From positions 2,637,385 to 2,701,384 of the forward strand of contig NZ_JH815185.1 of assembly GCF_000296385.1 (NCBI RefSeq): a stretch of DNA of 64,000 bases, given 5' to 3'. Position numbers and translations under genes: made by a program. The DNA comes from Lachnoanaerobaculum sp. OBRC5-5. GTDB lineage: Bacteria; Bacillota; Clostridia; Lachnospirales; Lachnospiraceae. The notes beneath the pieces were generated by a model, which was not told the DNA's origin, did no database searches, and was given only the letters and a program-made list of their open reading frames with translations. This document shows, piece by piece, positions 17,899-25,847 of this stretch. Numbering within the stretch: position 1 is the stretch's first letter; each line of letters starts with the position of its first letter.

Positions 17899-17934
17899 GT
17901 TTAACCCTCCGGGCAAAAGCCCGGAACGTTAAAC
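17899..17934 (-). other. Intercistronic GC hairpin between ygeY and ygeW
   Basis: GTTTAAC and GTTAAAC flank TCCGGGC-AAAA-GCCCGGA, giving a long stem with two-base interruptions on each side. There is no T-run on the - strand, so RNA processing or stability control is more likely than termination. Confidence 0.6.
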
Positions 17935-17950
17935 ATAAATATTATTATAA

Positions 17951-19279
17951 TTAGTCACAGTAGTAAGCAGGAAGAGCTGCATAGAATGCTGCACAAGTTA
18001 CCAAGTCTTTCTTCCATGTGATCTCGTTTGGAGCATGAGCCTGTGCCTCGGCACCGGGACCGAATCCGATTACAGGGATACCGTTTCTACCCATGATTGA
18101 AACACCGTTTGTAGAGAATGTCCACTTGTCAAGAAGCGGTCTTACCTCACGCTCAGGTGTAGTCTTGGCATTACCGATTCTCTTATCACCGAAGAGATCC
18201 TTGTAAGCTGCAACAGCACTTGTACAAACTTTGTGATCCTCAGGAAGTACCCAAGTAGGGAAGTAGCACTCGATAGGATATACAACACCTGTAAATGAAG
18301 GTCTGTCATAGTTGTACATGCTTACAACTACATCATCACCGTACTTCTTAACTGCAGGAAGCTGTCTGATCTCCTCAAGACATGACTCCCAAGTCTCACC
18401 TACAGTCATTCTTCTGTCAAGAGATACTGCACAAGAGTCAGCAACTGCACAACGAGAAGGAGATGTATAGAAGATCTGTGAAGCTGTAACAGTTCCTCTA
18501 CCAAGGAATCTTGCTTCTTTCCACTGATCATTGTACTTAGGATTGAGCATCTTTACAAGACCTCTGATGTCTGTAGACTCTGCATCACCGTTGTTGTTAA
18601 GTGCACGAACGTCTCTTAAGATATCAGCCATCTTGTAGAGAGCATTGTCACCTCTGTCAGGAGCTGAACCGTGGCAAGAAACACCCTTAACATCGATTCT
18701 GATCTCCATACGTCCTCTTTGTCCTCTGTAAAGACCGCCGTCTGTAGGCTCTGATGATACAACGAACTCAGGTCTGATCTTATCCTCATGGTAGATATAT
18801 TCCCAGCAAAGACCGTCACAGTCCTCTTCCTGAACTGTACCTACAACCATTACACGATACTTATCGTTAAGAAGACCGAGATCCTTCATAATCTTTGCAG
18901 CATATACTGCAGAAACTGTTCCACCGAGCTGATCTGAAACACCACGACCGCCGATCTCTTCCTCGTCCTCAAATCCCTCATATGGATCAAAGTTCCAGTT
19001 GTCGATGTTTCCGATACCTACTGTATCAATATGTCCGTCAAAAGCGATAAGAGTCTTGCCTGATCCCATGAATCCCATAACATTTCCCTGTGGATCAACC
19101 TTAACTTCATCAAAGCCTACTTTTTCCATCTCAGCTTTGATTGTAGCAACGTGAGCAGCCTCGTCAGATGACTCGCCCGGATTAGCAACTATAGCACGAA
19201 GAAAAGCTGTCATATCAGCCTTGTAGCCTTCAGCTAAAGATTTAATCTTCTCTAACTCTTCTTTTGATAATTTACCCAT
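17951..19279 (-). CDS. ygeY: YgeY-family M20 metallohydrolase
   Basis: A 442-residue protein of the ArgE/DapE/ACY1 (M20) family. The metal-binding motif FDGHIDTVG with a following Asp, the catalytic QEEDCDG glutamates and a late [13 protein letters not shown] histidine are all present. The segment [19 protein letters not shown] carries a further metal-ligand Asp. YgeY proteins are annotated as hydrolases linked to selenium-dependent purine metabolism; they probably remove an acyl or ureido group from an amine intermediate feeding the ammonia-lyase. It lies 31 bases after the dpaL gene and has AAGGAGG before ATG 19279. The exact substrate is not known from sequence. Confidence 0.88.
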   Translation of the reverse strand: MGKLSKEELEKIKSLAEGYKADMTAFLRAIVANPGESSDEAAHVATIKAEMEKVGFDEVKVDPQGNVMGFMGSGKTLIAFDGHIDTVGIGNIDNWNFDPYEGFEDEEEIGGRGVSDQLGGTVSAVYAAKIMKDLGLLNDKYRVMVVGTVQEEDCDGLCWEYIYHEDKIRPEFVVSSEPTDGGLYRGQRGRMEIRIDVKGVSCHGSAPDRGDNALYKMADILRDVRALNNNGDAESTDIRGLVKMLNPKYNDQWKEARFLGRGTVTASQIFYTSPSRCAVADSCAVSLDRRMTVGETWESCLEEIRQLPAVKKYGDDVVVSMYNYDRPSFTGVVYPIECYFPTWVLPEDHKVCTSAVAAYKDLFGDKRIGNAKTTPEREVRPLLDKWTFSTNGVSIMGRNGIPVIGFGPGAEAQAHAPNEITWKKDLVTCAAFYAALPAYYCD

Positions 19280-19310
19280 TGTATTGTTCCTCCTTCAATA
19301 TATAACTATC

Positions 19311-20504
19311 TTATCTTTCCTTAGCTTCCCAGATAATATTTCTCCAACGCTGTGGATCAGTGTCACCCTCGGTTGAGAAGAGTAATACCTTAGAATCCTT
19401 GGTTAAGTTTAGTTTCTCTCTAAGCTCCTTGTACTCATCATCCATCATGATAGTAGCGAGTGCACCGAACGGAGCGGCTCCCGACTCACCTGAAAGAACC
19501 TGAGTATCTCCCTTTAAAGGAGCATTAAGCATACGCATACCTCTTGCAGCCACGATATCCTCAGCAGCTATAAAGCATGTCACATGATTCTTTAATATGT
19601 CCCAAGATGTGATATTAGGCTCACCGCAAGCAAGACCTGCCATGATTGTATCCATATCTCCATCTACTATTCTTATATCACCGTCAGCAGCCTTTGCACC
19701 CTTGTAAAGACAAGCTGCAGCCTCAGCCTCAACAACTACCATTACAGGTGGGTTCTCTTTGTACTTATTAGCAAAGTAACCAACCATTGCACCTGCAAGT
19801 GAGCCTACACCTGCCTGAACAAATACATGAGTAGGTCTCTCGGCAAACTGAGCATCAGCTTCAAGTGCCATAGTACCGTATCCTTGCATAATCCATGCAG
19901 GAATCTTCTCATAGCCTTCCCAAGCTGTATCCTGAACCACAACACCGTGCTCAACACCGGCAGCAAGCTTTGCAGCCTCACGAACGCACTCATCATAGTT
20001 TACATCGGAAATCCAAGCATCAGCACCCTCAGCCTTGATGTTGTTGAGTCTTGTCTCAGTTGAACCCTTAGGCATGATGATTACCGATTTTTGATGCAAC
20101 TTATTTGCTGCCCAAGCTACTCCACGACCATGGTTACCATCTGTAGCAGAGAAGAATGTAGCAGGTTTGAATTTCTTTGCAAACTCGTCGGATGTAAGAA
20201 CTGAATAAGGCAGCTCAGATACATCTACATTCATTTCATCAGCTATGTACTTAGCGATAGCATATGAACCGCCAAGAACCTTAAATGCGTTCAAACCGAA
20301 TCTGTAAGACTCATCCTTTACCTTTACTGTTCCTAATCCAAGGAATTCAGCCATTTCCTTTAAATCAGCCAATGGTGTTTGAGTATACTGAGGAAAGCTC
20401 TCATGGAATGCTTTCGCTTTTGTTACTTCTTCCACAGACATTATCGGAAGATTGGCATCCTCTGTTTTGGGCATATTATTTAAGACCCATTTTAGTTGTG
20501 ACAT
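19311..20504 (-). CDS. dpaL: 2,3-Diaminopropionate ammonia-lyase
   Basis: A 397-residue fold-type II PLP enzyme (YgeX/DpaL). The PLP lysine is in YRFGLNAFKVLGGSYA, the ATDGNHGRGVAWAA loop binds the cofactor phosphate or carboxylate, and FVQAGVGSLAGA is the glycine-rich phosphate loop. The family converts 2,3-diaminopropionate to pyruvate and two ammonia. It is the first enzyme gene of the operon, 39 bases after the YheO-like regulator and followed by ygeY, an order seen in purine-degrading anaerobes. TAGGAGG precedes ATG 20504. Length is typical. Confidence 0.93.
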   Translation of the reverse strand: MSQLKWVLNNMPKTEDANLPIMSVEEVTKAKAFHESFPQYTQTPLADLKEMAEFLGLGTVKVKDESYRFGLNAFKVLGGSYAIAKYIADEMNVDVSELPYSVLTSDEFAKKFKPATFFSATDGNHGRGVAWAANKLHQKSVIIMPKGSTETRLNNIKAEGADAWISDVNYDECVREAAKLAAGVEHGVVVQDTAWEGYEKIPAWIMQGYGTMALEADAQFAERPTHVFVQAGVGSLAGAMVGYFANKYKENPPVMVVVEAEAAACLYKGAKAADGDIRIVDGDMDTIMAGLACGEPNITSWDILKNHVTCFIAAEDIVAARGMRMLNAPLKGDTQVLSGESGAAPFGALATIMMDDEYKELREKLNLTKDSKVLLFSTEGDTDPQRWRNIIWEAKER

Positions 20505-20543
20505 GAAATTTTAAACCTCCTAAATTGTTTAGCAAAAATGCTA

Positions 20544-21224
20544 TTATTCATTAACTGTCTTAGCCTGTTCAATGTAGCTGTACAGTGTGAATTTACTAAT
20601 ACCAAAAAATTGAGAAATTTTGTCCCCGGACTTAGTGATGAGAAAAGCACCGGCATCCTGTAAAAATTTAATAGCCTTGATCTTTTCATCCTTTGTCATA
20701 AGGGCAGGTGTTTTTCCCACAAGCTTTACACTCTGTTCAATCAGATTTTCAAGCAAATCATTAACACTAAGTGGGATTTGTCCATAAACGTCTTCTTCGG
20801 CAGCTTCAAAATTTTCAACTATACTTGAGAGCGTTGCCTGAGCATTTATGAAATTTGTCATATCATGGTTTATACCAAGAATAAATCTGTATTTACCGGT
20901 TTCATCCTTTAAGAATACGGAGGAAGATTTTAATATCCTGCCGTCGGTGGTGTGAGTCTTATAGCCGAGGTGATCACTTACATTTTCCCCTTTTTTTAAG
21001 GCCTCAAGAGTCCCCAAAACTATTGTCGAAGCACCGTCACCGATTTTTCTTCCCGTTACATGACCATTGATGATATAGCAAATAGTGTGTTCCAGATCGT
21101 CAGCTTGTAAATCATGAATACAGACCTCACAGTCATTGCCGAAATGCCTGGCTATACCATGAGCAATCATTACCAAAGATTCTAAAGTCAAATCATCTCT
21201 TTTCATAAAATTCACTATTGCCAT
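20544..21224 (-). CDS. YheO-type PAS/HTH transcriptional regulator
   Basis: A 226-residue regulator with an N-terminal YheO-like PAS domain (about 10-115: HGIARHFGNDCEVCIHDL, then GRILKSSSVFLKDETGKYRFILGINHDMT) and a C-terminal helix-turn-helix (about 175-220: KIKAIKFLQDAGAFLITKSGDKISQFFGISKFTLYSYI). Family members control amino-acid and purine genes, and this one is first in the operon it presumably regulates. ATG 21224 directly abuts the AAAGGA ribosome site, so GTG 21215, nine bases away, is a more likely start; this shortens the protein by three residues. The palindrome upstream may be its own operator. Confidence 0.82.
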   Translation of the reverse strand: MAIVNFMKRDDLTLESLVMIAHGIARHFGNDCEVCIHDLQADDLEHTICYIINGHVTGRKIGDGASTIVLGTLEALKKGENVSDHLGYKTHTTDGRILKSSSVFLKDETGKYRFILGINHDMTNFINAQATLSSIVENFEAAEEDVYGQIPLSVNDLLENLIEQSVKLVGKTPALMTKDEKIKAIKFLQDAGAFLITKSGDKISQFFGISKFTLYSYIEQAKTVNE

Positions 21225-21241
21225 TCCTTTATTATTTGAAT

Positions 21242-21260
21242 ACCTAAAATTTTTTTAGGT
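21242..21260. promoter_or_regulatory. Palindromic operator candidate
   Basis: ACCTAAAA-TTT-TTTTAGGT is an 8-bp inverted repeat just downstream of the -10 box. A second TTTAGGT copy lies at 21313-21319 upstream of the -35 box. A regulator bound at both could loop or block the promoter; the YheO-like protein is the likeliest binder. Confidence 0.5.
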
Positions 21261-21266
21261 ATCTAT

Positions 21267-21295
21267 AATATAGCACCTTTAACAAAGCAAATCAA
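21267..21295 (-). promoter_or_regulatory. Promoter of the purine/diaminopropionate operon
   Basis: On the - strand, TTGATT (21295-21290) and TATATT (21272-21267) are separated by 17 bases, a good sigma-A arrangement, and drive transcription into the YheO-like regulator gene. Confidence 0.6.
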
Positions 21296-21510
21296 TAGCA
21301 AACTAAAAAAAATTTAGGTCAACAAAAACATTGTAAGAATACACAAAAAACAAGGTATTTAGTTGAATTTATACAGTAAAAGAGGTCCAATAATTAATTG
21401 GCGAAAAATAAACAACAATTATTTAAAAAAATAGTATATAAATTTTAACTGTACATATTTAAGTGAAGAAAATATAATAATAGATATAATAAACAAAGGA
21501 GGAAATACTT

Positions 21511-22032
21511 ACGAAGAGGTTTATAATAGTGCTTTCCTGCCTTTTCTTGGCCGGGTGCGGCAGTGCCGGTAAAGCTGATAATGAAAAGACAGTTGCTGAA
21601 AGCAAAATAGCAAATGAGAGTAATATAAATGAGAACGGTACGGAGGAAACGACGGAGAGTGAATCTGTAAAAAAGGACGGAGAGGTAGACTACGATTTGA
21701 CCGTAATGGGTGCGGATATGGTGTATGCCACAGTATATCAGATGATGATAGATCCCAAGTCATACATAGGTAAGAGCTTTAAAATAAGAGGAAACTATTA
21801 TTCTTCATACAGCAATGATAAAGATGTATACTATCATTTCTGCATAATAAAAGATGCGGCTGCATGCTGCACACAGGGGTTGGAACTGCTTTGGACAGAC
21901 GAGAAAATGAACAGACATGAGAACTGCCCAGAGGAAGATGCTCTTGTAACTGTGGAAGGTGTATTTGAGACTTATGAAGAAGGTCCTAATACATATGGAA
22001 GAATAAAAGATGCGAAGATAGTGGAAGAGTAA
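21511..22032 (+). CDS. Putative lipoprotein with a non-standard start codon
   Basis: The mature protein is acidic and contains YDLTVMGADMVYATVYQMMIDP and an OB-like segment (SYIGKSFKIRGNYYSS, ALVTVEGVFETYEEG), a pattern seen in small secreted Firmicute proteins of unknown role. The lipobox LAGC follows a hydrophobic stretch. The first standard start is GTG 21529, but AGGAGG at 21497-21502 is 26 bases away from it. Eight bases after AGGAGG stands ACG 21511, which would give TKRFIIVLSCLFLAGC, a complete lipoprotein signal with its basic end. Either ACG is used or an ATG mutated to ACG. It runs away from the purine operon and ends at a two-way terminator shared with tadA. Confidence 0.7.
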   Translation, partial: TKRFIIVLSCLFLAGCGSAGKADNEKTVAESKIANESNINENGTEETTESESVKKDGEVDYDLTVMGADMVYATVYQMMIDPKSYIGKSFKIRGNYYSSYSNDKDVYYHFCIIKDAAACCTQGLELLWTDEKMNRHENCPEEDALVTVEGVFETYEEGPNTYGRIKDAKIVEE

Positions 22033-22038
22033 GTATAA

Positions 22039-22080
22039 AACCGGGATTGTCAATACAGTTTGACTCTCCCGGTTGTTTTT
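22039..22080. terminator. Bidirectional terminator
   Basis: AACCGGGA/TCCCGGTT outer stem plus GTCAA/TTGAC inner stem, followed by GTTTTTATG. It serves the lipoprotein gene on + and tadA on -. Confidence 0.85.
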
Positions 22081-22546
22081 ATGATTTGTTCTGTCTTAAC
22101 GATTTAAAAAAGGAGGTAAGCATACCGGAACATTCCTCATGAAGGGGACCTGATATAAGTTCTACTTCCGTTTTGTGATTGAAGCCGTCTGTTTGCAAAA
22201 TATTTATAATGGAACCGGCACATCCGGCTTTCGGATTCATGGCACCGAGAACCACTTTTTTTATTCTGGACTGGACTATCGCACCTGCACACATCGGGCA
22301 GGGCTCAAGGGTGATATACATGGTGCAATCTTCAAGCCTCCAATCTCCAAGCTTTTTACAGCCCTTTTTTATTGCAATAATTTCAGCATGAGAGAGTGTA
22401 CTTTTGTCCTTGTTTCTTCTATTATATCCTCTTGCTATTATCTTATCTTCAAAAACAATAACACAGCCTATAGGAACATCACCTATATCACCGGCTTTCT
22501 TTGCCTGCTTTATGGCTTCTTTTAAAAAATATTCATCCTTATTCAT
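22079..22546 (-). CDS. tadA: tRNA-specific adenosine deaminase
   Basis: A 155-residue cytidine/deoxycytidylate-deaminase-fold protein. The zinc site is complete: HAEIIAIKKGC gives the His and catalytic Glu, and EPCPMCAGAIVQSRIKK gives the two Cys. The N-terminus (EAIKQAKKAGDIGDVPIGCVIV) and C-terminal ECSGMLTSFFKSLRQ are typical of TadA, which converts wobble adenosine 34 of tRNA-Arg(ACG) to inosine. Length is normal. AAGGGAATTT precedes ATG 22546. It stands alone between two convergent or divergent units. Confidence 0.94.
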   Translation of the reverse strand: MNKDEYFLKEAIKQAKKAGDIGDVPIGCVIVFEDKIIARGYNRRNKDKSTLSHAEIIAIKKGCKKLGDWRLEDCTMYITLEPCPMCAGAIVQSRIKKVVLGAMNPKAGCAGSIINILQTDGFNHKTEVELISGPLHEECSGMLTSFFKSLRQNKS

Positions 22547-22717
22547 AAATTCCCTTTATAAGACACAAAAAATTAACACTTTAGGTTTATAATCATAAAA
22601 CTACAAAACTGTTAGAAAATATTCATTTTTTTATATTAAAACAAATGGTATAATATAAACAGTTACATTTTAAACTAAATCAAAATAAAAATTAAGTCAA
22701 GATATAAAGGTGGAACA

Positions 22718-23413
22718 ATGGAATTAATATTGGTATGTGATGACGACAGAGAGATAGTAGACGCAATAAAAATCTATCTTTCAGGGGAGGGTTTTGAAGT
22801 ACTTACAGCCTATGACGGTGAAGAAGCGGTAAAATTGATGGCAAAACACAGAGTTGATTTGCTTATAATAGATATTATGATGCCTGTACTGGACGGAATA
22901 AGAGCTACGATGAAGATAAGAGAGAACAGCACAGTGCCTATTATAATGCTTTCGGCAAAATCTGAGGATGCAGATAAGATTTTAGGACTGAATATCGGTG
23001 CGGATGATTATCTTACAAAGCCTTTTAACCCTCTTGAGCTTGTTGCAAGAGTAAAGAGTCAGCTTAGAAGATATAAAAAACTTGGAAATATGTCTGTGCC
23101 TGAGTCACAAAAGGTTGTTGTAGGTGATCTTGAAATTGACGATGAGACTAAGGAAGTTACAATCGCAGGAGAGCTGATAAAGCTTACACCTATAGAGTAC
23201 AATATACTCTTACTTCTTGCAAAGAATGCTGGAAAGGTGTTCTCTATTGATGAAATATATGAGCAGATTTGGAATGAAGAGGCTATCGGAGCTGACAATA
23301 CGGTTGCCGTACATATAAGACATATAAGAGAAAAGATAGAGTTAAACCCTAAGGAGCCAAGATACTTAAAAGTGGTTTGGGGAGTCGGATATAAGATAGA
23401 AAAACAAAGCTGA
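22718..23413 (+). CDS. OmpR/PhoB-family response regulator
   Basis: A 231-residue regulator: receiver domain (1-120) with acidic pocket DDD at 8-10, phosphoacceptor Asp52 in LLIIDIMMP, Thr/Ser switch in IIMLSAKSED and Lys in YLTKPFNP; then a winged-helix DNA-binding domain (about 135-230) ending VVWGVGYKIEKQ. It resembles VanR-type regulators. Its kinase gene starts one base after the stop, so they form a two-component operon. TATAAT at 22649-22654 upstream is a probable -10 element. Target genes are not evident here. Confidence 0.92.
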   Translation: MELILVCDDDREIVDAIKIYLSGEGFEVLTAYDGEEAVKLMAKHRVDLLIIDIMMPVLDGIRATMKIRENSTVPIIMLSAKSEDADKILGLNIGADDYLTKPFNPLELVARVKSQLRRYKKLGNMSVPESQKVVVGDLEIDDETKEVTIAGELIKLTPIEYNILLLLAKNAGKVFSIDEIYEQIWNEEAIGADNTVAVHIRHIREKIELNPKEPRYLKVVWGVGYKIEKQS

Positions 23414-23414
23414 T

Positions 23415-25697
23415 ATGGATAAGAATACATTTTTATCAAAAAGCAGGATGAAAGTATGGGTAACCATATTACATATAGCGGCTTTCATAGTTTTTGTTAT
23501 AGGTATTTCAATTATTTATTGTAATGAAAATTTCAATAGGGGTCTGCTGTGGATCAATGCGGAGAAGTATGATGATTCGCCGGCATTCAGAACACAGTTT
23601 GACTCCGATATTTCATTGCTTTTTTCGTATGCAAATTTAAAGGATATCTTTGAAACGGACGGGAAATTTGACATAAATAAGGATGTATTCGGTCTGAATA
23701 TGGGCCCAAGCAATGATGTGGATTTTACTGTAGGTGCAATAATAGAATATGCCAAGAGACATGGATTTTATATAGATGAGCATTTTCAGGTCAGTATTGT
23801 AGATCAAAGTCTGGTAAATCAGATAGAAGATACATCATATTTTGTTAATTACAGAACATATGCGGATACTTCAGGTCTTGTGGAACCGGGTGATGCATAT
23901 ATAAGTATGAAGACAATTATAACGGATAGTCTTGTTTTGCTGTCAAAATACTACAATGCCTATGAAAGATTTATTCTCACCCCTTCAAATTTCAGATACA
24001 GACTCGAGTATGGTGATACTGTATATACAAATGACAGAACACTTAATATTAAGAGTGTTTATGAATACGGAAAGTACGCCATAGCGTCTTCTCAGGGGAT
24101 GATGGTTGACACTAATTTAAGTGAAATACCGAAAGAGTTGTCGTATCAGGCGGAAAAACTTACAGATAAACTGCCGAAGCCTTATAAGGTATATATCGCC
24201 GTGAATACCGTATATACCGCAACGGATACATATGCTTTAGCCAATGTGGATTATTTGAGACAGAGGAGAGTATACTCTATAGGATTGGTATCGGCTACAG
24301 TAGGTCTTATTTTGATGGCTTTAAGTATGGCTTATCTTCTTATTTTCAGCGGTCACAGTGAGGGTAAGAAGGGCATAAAAATAAATAAGCTTTTTGATAT
24401 TATACCGGTTGAAGTGAAAATTCTTTTGTTGACCTTCGGAATAGTTTTAGTTTTTGCCTCAAACAATTTTATAGGACAGAAAGTATTACATATTTATATA
24501 GAAAAAAAACATTGGAATTTTGCAAATCAGATGTTGAATTACGCTTCTGTTTATATTGTTGCATTACCTATCGTATTCTCAATTGTAAGAGAGTATAAGG
24601 CCGGACTTTTGTGGAAAAACTCATATACAAAAGTGATTAAGGAAAGTTTTTCCGTATATATGTTAAAAAGAAGTTTTAAGAAAAAATGGGGATCGAATTT
24701 CCTTGTTTTGATGCTTGTAGATTTTATTGCGGTTACATTTTTCCTTGTGACAACTATAAATGAAAAGAGACTTCTTGGAAGATTGATGATATTTATCTGC
24801 TTTATTATATTTTTAGTTATAAACTTTATTATATTTAATAAGATTTATAAAACGGCTATAGCTTTTGACAGTATTGCTGAAGCTATAAAAGAGATTGCAA
24901 GCGGAGATACAAGATACAGACTCAATGAGGATGAGTTTGCCGGAAGAGAGGCAAGTGTTGTAAAGGATCTCAACAATATAAGTAAGGGACTTCAGGGGGC
25001 GATAAACGATCAGGTAAAGAGCGAAAGGCTGAAAGCCGATTTGATAACAAATGTGTCACATGATATCAAGACACCGCTCACTTCAATAATAAATTATGTC
25101 GATCTTATAAAGAGAGAAAAACCTGAAAATGCCAAAATACAGGAGTATCTGGATATACTATCCGTAAAGTCACAGCATTTAAAGAACCTGACTGAGGATC
25201 TTGTTGAGGCAAGTAAGGTCTCAAGCGGAAATATATCGGTAGATCTGAGAGATATTGATCTGGTAGAGATGATAAACCAGACAAACGGAGAGTTTGAAGA
25301 AAAGTTCAGTGAAAAAGGACTGTCAATTATTTCAAATACTCCTTCAAGTGGAGTGATGATAAAGGCCGACGGTAGACATCTTTGGAGAGTTTTGGAAAAC
25401 CTTTACAATAATGCATTTAAATATGCGGCAAAGAATTCAAGAATTTATATAGATGTTATTTCGGATAATACCGGAGCAACTTTCGTTATAAAAAATATAT
25501 CTGAAAATCCGTTAAATATAAGACCTGATGAGCTTACAGAAAGATTTGTAAGAGGTGATGTATCAAGAACCACTGAAGGTAGCGGACTCGGGCTTTCTAT
25601 AGCAAAATCTCTGACCATACTGCAAGGCGGAAAGTTTGAGATAATAATAGACGGAGATCTTTTCAAGGTACAGATAAAATTTGAAAAAGTAATATAA
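23415..25697 (+). CDS. Membrane sensor histidine kinase
   Basis: A 760-residue kinase paired with the preceding regulator. One membrane helix near 13-34 is followed by a roughly 250-residue extracytoplasmic sensor, then about five more helices (295-480), which is more than usual. The catalytic core has the H-box NVSHDIKTPLTSIINYVDLI with the phosphorylated His at about 549, N-box ENLYNNAFKYA, and G-box EGSGLGLSIAKSL. A HAMP-like linker (EIASGDTRYRLNEDEF) precedes it. The large external domain with several Tyr/Asn-rich strands suggests sensing of an envelope signal. ATG 23415 is directly after the regulator stop. Confidence 0.91.
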   Translation: MDKNTFLSKSRMKVWVTILHIAAFIVFVIGISIIYCNENFNRGLLWINAEKYDDSPAFRTQFDSDISLLFSYANLKDIFETDGKFDINKDVFGLNMGPSNDVDFTVGAIIEYAKRHGFYIDEHFQVSIVDQSLVNQIEDTSYFVNYRTYADTSGLVEPGDAYISMKTIITDSLVLLSKYYNAYERFILTPSNFRYRLEYGDTVYTNDRTLNIKSVYEYGKYAIASSQGMMVDTNLSEIPKELSYQAEKLTDKLPKPYKVYIAVNTVYTATDTYALANVDYLRQRRVYSIGLVSATVGLILMALSMAYLLIFSGHSEGKKGIKINKLFDIIPVEVKILLLTFGIVLVFASNNFIGQKVLHIYIEKKHWNFANQMLNYASVYIVALPIVFSIVREYKAGLLWKNSYTKVIKESFSVYMLKRSFKKKWGSNFLVLMLVDFIAVTFFLVTTINEKRLLGRLMIFICFIIFLVINFIIFNKIYKTAIAFDSIAEAIKEIASGDTRYRLNEDEFAGREASVVKDLNNISKGLQGAINDQVKSERLKADLITNVSHDIKTPLTSIINYVDLIKREKPENAKIQEYLDILSVKSQHLKNLTEDLVEASKVSSGNISVDLRDIDLVEMINQTNGEFEEKFSEKGLSIISNTPSSGVMIKADGRHLWRVLENLYNNAFKYAAKNSRIYIDVISDNTGATFVIKNISENPLNIRPDELTERFVRGDVSRTTEGSGLGLSIAKSLTILQGGKFEIIIDGDLFKVQIKFEKVI

Positions 25698-25705
25698 AGT
25701 TCAGC

Positions 25706-25740
25706 ATAAGGTTAGATTGAATACAATTTAACCTTATATT
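25706..25740 (+). terminator. Terminator after the two-component operon
   Basis: ATAAGGTTA/TAACCTTAT with inner ATTG/CAAT and a T-rich tail. It lies only five bases before the -35 box of the ftsH promoter. Confidence 0.7.
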
Positions 25741-25744
25741 TATG

Positions 25745-25773
25745 TTGACAGTTGGCACTCGAGGTGGTATAGT
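25745..25773 (+). promoter_or_regulatory. Sigma-A promoter of ftsH
   Basis: TTGACA (25745-25750), 17-base spacer, TATAGT (25768-25773). The -35 box is a perfect consensus. The CIRCE-like operator overlaps the spacer and -10. Confidence 0.85.
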
Positions 25774-25778
25774 GCTAA
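25752..25778. promoter_or_regulatory. CIRCE-like HrcA operator
   Basis: TTGGCACTC-N9-TAGTGCTAA matches the consensus TTAGCACTC-N9-GAGTGCTAA at 16 of 18 positions with the exact nine-base spacer. It lies on the ftsH promoter, where HrcA would block RNA polymerase and release on heat stress. Confidence 0.85.
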
Positions 25779-25847
25779 CAACAACCTCTAAAAATGGTTG
25801 GATAACAGTGAACAAGGTTGATTATATTATCAAAAAAAGGAGGTAAT

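Noticed and set aside
14199-20504. Selenoproteins in the purine operon
   Set aside because: All five enzyme and transporter genes read through with sense codons and normal lengths; no in-frame TGA or SECIS-like need was seen.
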